This document shows positions 1-12,600 of a DNA stretch of 64,000 nucleotides, piece after piece (the stretch's first letter is position 1; every line of letters starts with the position of its first letter). Origin of the DNA: Ophioderma brevispina (lineage: Eukaryota; Echinodermata; Ophiuroidea; Amphilepidida; Ophiodermatidae); NCBI GenBank assembly GCA_023653785.1, contig JAMKCH010056671.1:33918-97917 (forward strand), written 5' to 3'. Under the pieces are notes generated by a model. It did not search any database. It was not told where the DNA came from and saw only the letters and a program-made list of their open reading frames with translations. The translations under genes and the position numbers were made by a program.

Positions 1-288
1 TCTGAATCTCTGGTATACAGATTATGGGTGCTTTATTTAGCAAAATTGATTATAGATATGGCTCCTATTTCCAGACTCTCGGAGGCACGTCCCTACTCAA
101 ACCCAAATTTGAGAACCCCCGGGAGGAGGAGAGTTACTATGAAAGCTACAAGCAAAGTGAGAACATTTTCATGGATGTTCCCTCTGGGTCTGAAACTAAA
201 CAGTGCAACCCTCATATTACTTAAGGAACAATGCGCGGGGGGTGTTAACTGGTGGGAAAAAAAAGATTTACGTGGGCAAAAACCTTAC
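1..288. other. Intron sequence below the G2F C-terminal exon
   Basis: The stretch holds a plus-strand open frame (24-224) with no recognisable family. No EGF-type Cys pattern is visible on the minus strand, so the next hemicentin exon must lie further out. Confidence 0.4.
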
Positions 289-660
289 CCTCTTCAATTC
301 TAGTTCCATTTCAAAGTTCATGTTTTGTAAAAGGGTCGTAGGCCCCACCTCTGATATAGCTTAGTCCTCAATGTTTGCACTAAGAAGGAAATTGGATATG
401 GTTTGTCTCTGTACGTGATGGTGTGATTCCACGCATAAGGCACACATTCATTCCATTTATTGTGATCATTTCTCTGTGAGGTGCCATAGATGGTTCCGGG
501 TCCGATCTGGACTGTATCCTCAGTCGTATTGGTAGAAGGGACAAATGGTATCGCCTTAGGGAACCCATTCTGGAACCTAACCCCTAATGATGACAATGAT
601 CCCTGAGGATGCCATTTTCATCGACACCGGTGGCACTATGAGTCATTCTTAAAGTTTCAC
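289..660 (-). CDS. HMCN: G2F beta-barrel, C-terminal exon, frameshifted
   Basis: The exon opens after a CAG acceptor with GETLRMTHSATGVDENG and later reads QIGPGTIYGTSQ, MITINGMNV and PYAWNHTITYRD, the conserved second half of the hemicentin/nidogen G2F domain. These pieces lie in different frames, with breaks near 596, 470, 447 and 350, so no continuous reading frame exists as given. The donor GTAAGG after NGTRIEEG keeps phase 1. G2F binds matrix partners in nidogen. EGF exons should follow below base 1. Confidence 0.85.
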
Positions 661-3600
661 CTGGAAGAAAGACAAGGTACAGAGTTGCAAGGTCATAAAA
701 CATTAGAAATTCAATTTATCTCAAAAACAATGATTGATATACGTCCAGCATAAAAAAACGTGATCCATGCCAAAATTGTTTTATTTAAAAACAAAGAACT
801 TTAAGGAGTGGCGACACAAATTTTAAACCTGATGTAAGTGGGAATGCCAAGAAGCTATTACCCCGGTCCAAAATAAGACAAAATCCACGCCTAAAATCTT
901 GCCATATAGGACGTACAAAGGTCGTGATTTGCATGATATAGTGCCTTCGATCACCGATCTCCATCTCAAATGTGTTTGCCTGCCAAATGCATTTTTGAAA
1001 AAATTTTACAAACTGATGAGCAACATCATGAATAAGAATAAAATGGGTGAAATAGAATCTATGACGATTTTGTTTGATTTCATAAAATAAATAAGTTAAA
1101 TTGAATTATCCACAGTAAGGGATAGTATGTGAAAACCATTACAATGGCATTAATGGTCCAAAATATTATTTTTTCCCTTCTACTCATCACGGAACCTGAG
1201 ACGGAATATACCCCTATAGAGAGGAAGAACAAACGCCTTTAGTCATTGTTAACAGCTCGAGCGTACGAACCAGGTCTTTTCGGCTGCAAGACTGGCCGCA
1301 CATGTGCGTTTCTATGGCGAGGCGTCCTGCCAATCAGGCAAATTTACCCCATTCTGTGCTTCAATCATGAACCTAAATAAGTGTTCTAGAACCGAGTCAC
1401 ATGAGCACTGATGTGTTTGGCCCATGTAATTCAATAACTTCTTTTCATAAGACATAGTCAGAATTAAAAATTTAAAAATGTACAATTAGAATCCATATTA
1501 CTGTTAAAAATATTAGTTTGAGAAATAAGCTGGGTCCACTTTGTTTCAATTCTTGTGATATTGAAATAGAAAATATACAAATTTTTTAGGTTTTTTCTTT
1601 TTTTAATTAAAAAAAGAATGTTCCAATTATACATTGAAATTTGAGCAAATTATACCTATAGCTGACAAATGAGTCTGTACAAAATTGGGGTCAATTTAAA
1701 TATTCCAGGCTTGGAACCTTGAATACCAAAGTCATTGAGTACTAAACTGTGTTCAAGGCCTTTTGGCAAATAACACGTACGTGTGAGCATCATGATTTCA
1801 AAATAGCCCGCAAAACTCAAATCTTGGGTTTTTAATATTGAAATGTATTGAATAAACGATTACTGTTCTACCGACCAGTCGAGGGAATCGTTGAATTACC
1901 ATAAAATATCCTACAGCACTGCACGCAGCAAACAATCCATCGATTACATGCTTCAAATCTCTGTTAGGATATTCGTCTCAGATAGGAACAAACCAAAAGA
2001 TCGATGATAGTGCTGTAAACACAACTATAGTAGGATTTTTTTATCTGTCGGTCATAAAGTTTTTGGGGCGTGTCGACGATTCTATTCCTTCTGAGAGGTT
2101 TTGGATGCTTTACCCAATCAATACAATAGAAAGTGGGATGTCACATACCGGATCAGATTAAGGCCATAAGTAAAAAACACTAATTTTCTCAACGAAGAAA
2201 ATATTACAAGCAACTGCCATTGAATAAATTCCCAACACCAGACATGCACAAACTCTGAGCATTCAAGTTAACATAAAAAATGATACTATAAATTAATAAT
2301 TAATTAGCTCACCAAGTTTTTTACGTGACTAAGGAATATTAGAAAAGCTGATACTTTTTTTATACTTTATTCGTCTTGTTTTAGAATGATATTTGAACAT
2401 CTTGGTCCAATACATTGTCTACTTCTAGAGTAGTGTGTCACTCATAACAAACAACAATATTTCGTGGCCTAATCCTCCTCTTCACCCAGCCATTGATTTC
2501 ATGACACTTTATCCATTCGTTGATTGCCGCCAAACAAAGGAATCGATATTGTGTCTCAGACTTTACGACAATCGATTCCATTTGATCCTTTTATAGAAAC
2601 CTTTACACATTTGATACAAAAAAGTTCAAGTAAAATGGGTTCAAGCATTTTATTCGTTGAACAAAGTTGAGCATTTCCGCCTGTTACGTACGGCTTTTAG
2701 TTTTTGATCTCAGCACATCCCCCTCCAAATAAATTGTACCATTGACATATGCGTTACTGACAGGAAGAAAAATCAGCCTATAGTTTCTAGGGGTCGGCTA
2801 TATGTTATAACACACAAGGCTTGGTTTGAGCCCTCAATCCTTTCATTTATAAACCAAAAAAAAAAAACCACCATGTTAATGGTTCACACCATCATATGAG
2901 CACAGTATTGAATAGGACTTTGCAATATGCATATTGCTTCTACCATAAAAACCGCAAGTTTGCTTGCCCACGGTTAATTGATCGGGCATATGTGCAAGTG
3001 CCAGGCCCTCATTTCAAGTATAGAACACAATAGACATAAATGGAACAAGCACTTTAAAGTGGTGGAAAAAAATAAATATCGAAATCGAGAAACACTAAAT
3101 ACATGTAGCAAACAATATAAGACTATTTCAATTTGCCAAAAAGTTACATTTTTGACCGAACTTTTAAACGGAAGTTCTGATTCAGATTGTTGTCAAACAA
3201 AAAAACAATAAAAGAAAGGTATCTTTTCCTCAATTTTCAATTGTAGGTTTTTATTTTAGCCTCAGAAAGGGGTATCCTACCTTAACATGATCGTTGAACT
3301 GACCACAACAGATGCTCACACGAAGGATCACTGGATCATTATACTTAAGCCCTAATACCTAACTTTGAATCTACCACCCATAAATAATGCAATTTTTTGT
3401 TGTTTTGCTTGATACCTGATGCAAACGCACTTGTGTCTCTATCTGGAAGTATCCATTGGTCAGTGTATAGCCATTTGCAGCACCACCTGACTCGGAGGCA
3501 CTCTCCAATATATTGGGGGCAATTAGTGAAATCAGCTGTCTCAAGTCATAACCTGGAAGGAAGTGAAATTTTTGTTATCATTAAAAACCACAACCAAACC

Positions 3601-6600
3601 AACATAATTCTGCACATATGACAATCAGGGCATATAAGGTCCAGGGCACAATCGTAATAGCCTCGTACCGGGGACCCAGTGTCAAATTTTGGTTATTAGA
3701 AGAAAGCTACTATTTTTCTCATGTACCCGGTGGAAATCTTAGGGCTTAAAGGTGTGTGGTTTGGATGTTATGAGCAAAAATGTGCCCTTTTGTTTGACCA
3801 ATATTTAATTTTAACAGTATCTATGGGGTTATGAAATCACGTGTTTAGCTCTCACATCAAAACGGTTTTGAAATGTCGGCGCGAAAATTCAGATGGGGCG
3901 TTTTGAGGTGAAGGCCAGGCTATCAAGATGAAAACTTAAGACTTTAAAATCGTCCATCCCCCTTTGTTAAATACAATTCTTTAAAACAGGAAATATTCAT
4001 AGAAGTTTATCTGAATTGAAATGTGGACAATTTTAGCAATAAGTACTTGTATTTAACCTCTTTTGCTTGATGCTTGATGAATAATAGATTTTTGCAAAAA
4101 CCAATTCAATACAGAGAAATTTGTGACTTGTAAGTCTTGAACAGACATCATACAGGAACTCTTCTGTGTCAAAGGTCAATCTGATCTGCGATTCATTGGT
4201 GTGTTACATCCAAGAAGTAAAACTCTCACCGTATAAAACCCAAAACGCTAAAACCCAAAAGTTTTGGCTTAATCTTTATTTCACATTTCAATCTGTATAT
4301 TTCACTTTGTTGTTTTTCAGCCTTGCGCATTAGTCTGCAAGGTGCTGAGATCTGTGAAAAACATGGTTTCCGAATTTTTTTTTTTGACCTAGGTTTTAGT
4401 GGCAAAAAGCCTGAAAAAAAAAACATCATCTGCAGTGGGGAAAATAACCAATGTGTAATTTAGATGGAATTCTAAGGCAAAATTATCGTAATTATGGATT
4501 TTTTAATGAAAACACGGTCTGCACACCAATGTCTTGACAATCATCTTGCATTTTGACTTTCAGATTTGGATTCTACACACAAATGTAACCGAGAAAACAT
4601 GATTTGGCATTTGTTAAAGCACTCAAATTTTTACACTTTTGGTAGATAAAAACCTAGGTCAAATCGAAATCATATCATAAGTGCTTTTTTCAAATTTAAA
4701 GAGACACTGGCACCATTTGAAATAGTGCAACCCTCAGATTTCAAATGATATTTGCATGGTGTAAAGCTTTTAATACATTAGCCCCTCATCTGAAAGATTA
4801 AGACCCAAATCAGGTCCTTATGGGTAAACATAACAATTTTATAATAATGTCGCCAGCGACAGTAATCAAGCAGACCGGAAAATGGCGTTTAAGTACGCCG
4901 ATGAAATGTTCCCAACGAATGCACGTGTTTGACCGGTCGTGACCTTTGTGGTTTTAATGTCAATGAGTATGAGTCTATGATATTCATGGTACTATCCACA
5001 TTTGTGATTACATGTATGGAAACTTAAAGTAGCTTAAAATTACCTGGATTGTCTTTAACCTCTATTAACGTCCCTGTTTTTGGAGTATGTTAATTTTGGA
5101 GTAAAATGGATCTCTATCTTCCAATGGCCATAGATATCTCATTGGAGAGCAAATGAAGAAATTTCATTATTTGTGAAAATGTGCCAGTGCTGCTTTTAAG
5201 TAATTACAAATAGGATGCATATAGGTATGAATATGTACGTTACGTGTGGATAGGTTCTAGTGTATTGTGATGTATGTATTTATTTTCTCATCACAATGAA
5301 ACTTATTACTCAAATAAATTGATAGAGTAAAAACCTCGTATAAAATGACACACTGACCAACACCCTGTGGTAGTCATAAATGGCTAGGACCCTGTGAATA
5401 ACCATTCCTTATCAGCTGTAACCTATCCATCTCCCTATTCTTTTGGGTATTGGCAAATAAAATGGTGGGACCCAAACTCAACCCCATTTATAATGCAACA
5501 ATATCAGAATACGCCTGTGTACTGGCCACCTGAAATTGAAAATAGCAAGCATTTCATTTCATGGCCTTGGCACAATTTCGTTTGCAGTAGTTTATTTTTT
5601 CTGACGTATTCATGCGTTGTGAGAATGTGAGAAGATTTTTTTTTTTTTCCTTCATTCAATCTCCCTCTCGCTCATCAAATTCATTGGAAAAAATGTTATC
5701 TTTGATAAGTATGTTCCATAAAATGGTCACTAAGTTTGGTCAAAATATTTTAGGTGTTCATGCACAAGAAGATCGTATCTGCCCTAGCTGCCATGTGTCA
5801 GAAATTTCCACAAAACATAATAGCCAAGTTTTTTCCTTGAGTGACTCTTGAATGGTTCTTCAGGTGACCACAGTCGCCTGAAGAACCATTTTTACTAGTT
5901 GGGTATTAGTCTTCTGCACAGCTTCACGACCGTTATTTTTCTGACATAAAATACATTGAAAATATCTACTTTATAGCTATATTCCAACAACATTGAACAT
6001 ACTTTTCGGTTATAGCCTCATATATGTCTCACTACAGGGTGACCCATAAAAATGTATCCAAATGAAAGTGATATTTTCCACTTTTAGGGGGGGGTGGAGG
6101 ACACGAGTTGCCGTTTGATTTCCAGGGGGAGACACGATCTGCTCGATTTGGGATTGGGGATTTCCATGCCTAGAAAATGATGCTCTGTGGACTCAAGTCG
6201 TGTTTTGCTGACTTATTTGTTCAGGGGGGACCAATCTTGCGAACCACTCAACCAAAATGAACAAATTTTTCAGGTAGATACTCAATTACCAATTTTTTAT
6301 GATAAAATCCCCAGATACCAAATTAAATTAACAAAAAGTGGAAAAAAATATGCACTGTCCTTTGGGGTAAAGTTTTTATTGGTGGCACCCTGTATGGGTT
6401 ATGTTCCGAGGTACTATTCCAAATTTGTCTCTAACTTTTGTCTGTATATATATATATTTATATGTTAAAAAATTTAGTGCCACTTTTTTCTAGTACCAGG
6501 AATAATCTCCAAGGAAAGATAACGCCACTTGCAACAGACCTGACATTTGTGTATACACAATACCATATGTCATAATAAATGCCACCCCCATAAAGGCCCC

Positions 6601-9600
6601 CTCTATTTTTCACAAAAAAACACTGCATTTTCATTAAAAAATACTTAACTTTCACAAACTTTCCATTTCACCTAGCTATCCACATATCTTTCACAAAATA
6701 TTCACTTTTATTTTTGCACACGGTAAAACATCTTAAAACTTACAATCACTTTAATAATTGCCCTCCCCCTGGGAAAAGTCCATGGACCTGGCCCATTTAT
6801 TATAACACAATACAGTAGTTGTTTATAATGCTTACCAAGACATGGAAGGCACCTCCACAAGCTCTCTGTAGTATGCTGTTGCCAAAACATTTATTTCCTC
6901 CACCCAATGGTTGTATGGATTGTGCTATTCCCGAATTTGTCTGTTGAATGTTTCCCAACACGTAGCTAGAACAAGGTTGTCATTGTGAAAGGCACTCCAA
7001 CCACCGTCACCTACAACTACAGGTCAGAATGTAAAGGTTATACCAAATTTCTAGTAAAAAAATTTCTTGTTAAATAGAGTTTGTAAACACATGGCAAACT
7101 CGTATTTATGCGATGAGTTAAAATATGTCCTTGCTGAATAGTCGCGATCACTAGAAGTGAACAGTTGAAACTACACCAGACACGCACACTTTAATTCGGG
7201 CCAACACTCCCGTAAACCTGGGACCACTAGATCACCCCCATCCTAGACAAAACCATTGCAATGTCCTCCATCCACCAAAATGAAGTTTTCACCATTTTGG
7301 CTAAACGTATCATAACTCGCAAAAGCACAATCGTCAAAGCACTTCATCCACACTCACCACAAATAACTCTATAAAAAGCACAACTCAGCGGAATCCGTCC
7401 ATTACATGCCAAAAAATAACTAAAAAACCTTCATCGATGAAAACTCTCATAACTGCCAAAATAACTCTAAAAAACAACTCTTGTAATGAAATCATACATA
7501 CACCACACAAAAAATAACTCTAAAAACACTAACTCATCAATGAAATCATCAAACGACAAACAAAAAAACTCTGAAGGTCCAAGGGTCCATTGTCAGCACC
7601 ACCAAGATGGACAAATGTTGACCTTGTTGTGAACGGTGACTTTTGGACATTTTCCACCCCCTGACAGACCAGGGAGGACCGGGGGATGAATTACATGGTA
7701 GTAGGGGGGGGGATTGTGTCCTTCTTCGCATATATATGTACAATTTGACTACTCTAGCTTATCTAGAAACAAAAGGATACAGCCAAATGTGCTTTTTGGC
7801 AATATTGCCTTTTCTACATTCCCTACCCCCTGAAGACCCGGGGAGAACCACGGGTGAATATTGCATGCGTTAGTAGGGGTTTGTGCCCTCCTATACTTAT
7901 ATACCGAGGTTGCTACTCTAGCTCATCTAGAAACAAAGATACAGCCAAATGTTGACTTTTTGTGTGCCAATATGCCTTTTAGACATCCCTTACCCCACTG
8001 ACAGAACCCCGGGGAGAACCCGGGTGATGACTTGCATGGTTAGTATGGGTTTGTGCCCTCCTCTCTATACCGAGTTTGGCTACTCTAGCTCATCTAGACA
8101 CAAAAGATATGGGAAATGTTGACTTTTTGTTTTTTTCTTTTTTTTTTTTTTTTTTTTTTTTCTTGTTTTTTTTTTTTTTTTTTTTTTTTTTTCTTTTTTT
8201 TTTGCATATTAATATTTTCCCTACCCCCTGACAGACCCAGGGAGGCCTTGGGAGAATGAATTACATGGCTAGTAGCGGGCCTTCCCCTCATACAGTACCA
8301 CACAGTTGGCTCCCCTAAGCATCTAGAAAAAAGATATGGCCAAACATTTTTCTCACGGACATTCCAGGTTTAACATTTTTCTCACAGACATACGGAAACA
8401 CGGAGCACATTGTATAGTCCCCTTCCAAATTTGTTCGGGACGGGGACAATCGTACACACGGACTACGGAGCCTCTTCCGAACTTTGTTCGGCGGGGACAA
8501 AAAAAAATTCTTATGACATGTTCCATGGAACTTACATAGTAAATTTAATGTGGTTAAGGCGGGTGGCGGGTTTATTTTTAATGGAGAAATCCTATATACG
8601 TCATGTGGTGCCAAGAAGAGTCATACTGGCATAGATGCCATTTGTCAGAATGAGGCGATTCAAACATTACAGAGTGAGTTCATCACAACATCAACAACGA
8701 TGACATCCATGAGCCGCGTATTTTTATCCCCCCCCCCCCCCCCCCCCCCCCCCGCCCGAGGGGTGGACTTAGCGCCCGAGCGGGATAAAAATCCGACGCA
8801 TCGGGTGCCCAGAGTTGTTGATTTGTGATGAACCACTTTGGAACATGTTTGAATCACTTTTCAACAACGGAAAATCGTTGTGAAAACTTATTAATATCGT
8901 GTATAGAAGACACTACAATAGGCTACTACAAGCAATGGGTGCCTACAATGTTCCCAGTCGACAGAAGTCTTCCTGGAAATAGATGTATAAATCTAAGCAA
9001 AACGGTAGTTTTGACATGTTGTTGCCTTTGCAGTTTGCACCTGGTTTACTTTGCGCCCGCATACTTAGAGTTCTAAACGTGACGAACAGTACGTCGACTT
9101 AAGCGTACTGCGTAAACACACTTCCGTGCACATTGCGCCGGGTGTTGTGATGCGTTAATTTGCCATATCAAACTGTGCGGTGATAGAAATATAACATGAG
9201 TACGCTCCTGTACAAGGCGATACGGCGAGTTGTTGAATTCACAATCCAACCATCTATTATTGCAAATTAGTCTTTAATCAGTGCGCTCGCAAAATGGTTT
9301 CTCCAAGTGACAGTCAATGAAGAACCATTTCAAGAGAAACGACTCAAGGAAAGATTTAACTGATCAGTTATCCAAATACATGGCTCAGCACACAGATGTA
9401 TCACATGGCAGAGCTATGCAGCGTACACGACCTTCTTGTATTCACAAGTGATATAAATGAAAGGTCTGTTGCCTCATTTCTTTACTTACCTCAAGGTGGA
9501 GGTTGTATGTACGATCGAACTGCTGGCCTTCTATTGTCATGTTCTTAATTTTATGGAGATCAAAAATTTACTAAAAGAAATTGAACTTCTTTAATTACTG

Positions 9601-12600
9601 CCTTCCTATTTTTTTTGTTAAAGATATCTGTGAGCCCAAACATATGATTAAAATGCCATTAATTATTTTTAGTCAACAAAATGATGACAAGATTGGCAAA
9701 AATGTAGGATGATGCTGGTGAGAATCAGGGGCCTAATAATATTCCTAACTTAACACCTACACCATTCAAATTCATTATCCTATGAAGTTAGATAAAGAAC
9801 ATTGATGAATGGGAAGAGATATTCCATTTAAATTGAATCATAAGAGAACAATAATGCCCGAGAGGAAAACCAATTCTTAAGTCTACATGGTTCTTCATTG
9901 CGTTCTGATGTCTCTATCGCAAGTTCACTAAGAATAGCGCCCTCCATTTCGTGGGTATGGATACTGCATCTCTTGGTAGCGTTTTTGAATCCCGCCATCA
10001 CAGACAGCAGAACAGTGTGACCAATCCTCCCAGGTAGACCAGCCTCCATGAACTGTGTGGGAAAATGGATCATATTGTAAAATATGTCAAGAATTTGACA
10101 GCAATATGTGCCTTTCTAACATTTTTCCAGGACTTTGGGCTACTTCTAGCCTAGATTCGCTTCAGCGGTTCATTGTTTAAGGCAATGAAGCTGTACCATG
10201 CAACTGCTAGCGAGGACGTAGGCAATTCTGGTCGGAAACCCGGAACTTATTCTAGACATAATGTTCTGCTCTAGGCGTTTTTCAATGAAACTGTTATCTG
10301 ATATCATCTGGTCTGCCACCAAAATGTGCTGGCTGCATGTCACAAACCGTGAATCTTTACTGCTAAAATGCTTGGTGTGAAAGGCCCACACTCATCCCGG
10401 GAATTGCCTAGACAAAGGTCCTGGAGAAGTTTTAAATTTGGAGAAAGGATGGTGTGGCCTTTGGATGACCATACAACACATTTTGGTGTGTGCATTTTGG
10501 CTGAAAAGTGCCCAATTTTTAAATATTAAGTAGAAAAAAGTAGCAGTGGTCCCAGCTGATTTACCATTTTCTACATTCAGCTTTTTTTTAATTTGCAAAA
10601 ATACACAACCAAATAAAAAAATGTTAGTACTCAAAATACATGGGGAGGGAAATACCGGACAGGGCTACCAACAATTTCTTTGGGTTTTTTTTTCAGTGAG
10701 GCAGAAGGCAAAATTACTTTTTTTCCACTAATGTATTTTTGCAGATTTTCAAAAGTAGATGTATGCCATGCATGAATCAGATCTTTTACAGAAAATTTTT
10801 CTACAAAAAACTTTTCTGTAAAAATTACATTAAAAATTTTAAGATTAAGAAAACAATTTTATTTCATTATTTCATTCCTTGCATCAGGGTTTCGTAGTGA
10901 TGGGGGGGTGGGGGGGGAACACACACAAAAGGCCACCACCAAACCCCCAAATAGCAAAAATAGAATTACATCTATTAAAAAGGATTGAAATATAAGCGAC
11001 ACAAGGAACAAAGAGAGACCAAGATAATATTAACAAAGACAAGTCAATCACAAACCACTCCCAAGAACACCCTTTTCATTATTTTTGAGAGATCCAAGTT
11101 AAGACAGCAAGAAATTTAATGAGAATCAAGCTGATTTACAGAGATGTCAAGAATGAAAAGTAGAAGCACATACATGTGGAGCCAACATCCTGGCACACAC
11201 GGTTAGCTCAGCTTTGCTTCGCCATGGGGATAATAATTCAGATAATTAATAAAATAATCATTCTAAGCTACCTGGACAGGCTTTCAGATTACCAATGTCA
11301 TCTTCTTTGGATTGGACCTTCACATGTCCTGCATTGTACTGAGGTGCTGGGTTGTTACAGTGCGAGTCCTGGTCTTTCGTCCTCCCTCACAAGACTTGGA
11401 GCACATAGTCCATGGAGCCCAAGGACTCCAGTTACCATCAAACGTTACAAGACAAAATGGTTAGGGATGAGTTCCTGACACACCTACTTGTCTACTAGGA
11501 AGTTTTTTTGTTTTAAAGGTTGGAAAGTTTTTAAAGGGGGGGGGGGGGAAGGGAAGTACAAGTTGGATAATTATATAATTACTAGCAGGAGGCTTGCGCT
11601 TTGCGGGGCTTCCCGCTAGTTGAGTGACGGGAGCGATCACTGAAACGAAAGCGGTCACCGAAAACAAAAAAGGATCAAGTTGAACTGACTTTTTTGCACT
11701 GGTGTTTGCTCCGTATCACAAGTCATTGGTAATGGCTTTTGTGGTGGGTGTCAGGATTTATTCAGCTAGTGAGCTGATCGGCCGCGTGTACTCATGATAC
11801 GGACGCTCCCAACAGGGGCCCGCTAGTTGAGGCTGGGGCGGATTGGGAACAGTCAGGGGTTTTAACCATACTAAGGCACTAAGGAGCTGTTAATTGCATA
11901 CTCATCAGCGTCTGCATGCATAAGACGCCCGTTTTTAACTGATTTTCACAATTATGAACGGATTTCATCTGAATATAGTTTAGAACACCACCGGGTAACA
12001 AACAATCTTCATGAAAATGTGGAGAAAGAATAAAACTTTTCTCCGTTCCCGTACTTTGATGATATCAAAAAGGATTGAAACTGACGGAGCATTTTGAACC
12101 GAAAGATACATACAACAATTATAGTATTATAGGTATGATTGGATGGTTGAGATGAAACAGAAAAAATTTGGCCTAAGCCTAGCTCAAATATTGAACTCAT
12201 CTGAATGAGAATGAACATTCACAAAGTGAATTAACAAATGGAAAAGCTATGACACAGGGGATTCAAATGTGACGTTGAACAAAGATAGTAAAGATTAGAA
12301 GACTGTTGGACCACCCCCCTGTCTCCCCCCCTCATCCCTCGCTCCCCCCTCCTACCTACCCTCTTAACCCTCCACTTTTTCTCCAATTTCATTCCCACCC
12401 CTCTTCCCCCTCGCCACCCTCGCCCACCACCCACCTCCCCCCTCTCCTCCTCTTCCACTTCCAGCTCTTTCCCCTGTCACCCCCTCCTAATTTGTATTCC
12501 AAACATCCCCCCGAAAAAAAGGGTAGAGACAGACCTGGACACTCCTCCTCTTGCACATCATGGGCCTCTCTACTTTCCATAAGCAGTCATTGCATTGAAG

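Noticed and set aside
24..224. Plus-strand 66-residue open frame
   Set aside because: Sits in an intron opposite to the gene, with no family resemblance, no visible splice context and no neighbouring exon.
2690..2790. Minus-strand VNGTIYLEGDVL after a CAG
   Set aside because: Vaguely nidogen-like, but located between the middle and last G2F exons, too short, and without a donor in phase.
8550..8828. Proline-rich frame across the C run
   Set aside because: Created entirely by the poly-C tract; no domain outside it.
9490..9550. Minus-strand piece reading MTIEGQQFDRTYNLHLE before a GTAAGT
   Set aside because: Looks a little like a first G2F strand, but it lies between two TSP1 exons, which breaks the domain order, and it has no clear acceptor.
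10170..10391. Minus-strand 73-residue frame
   Set aside because: No Cys or Trp pattern of TSP1, Ig or EGF, and no splice sites in place.
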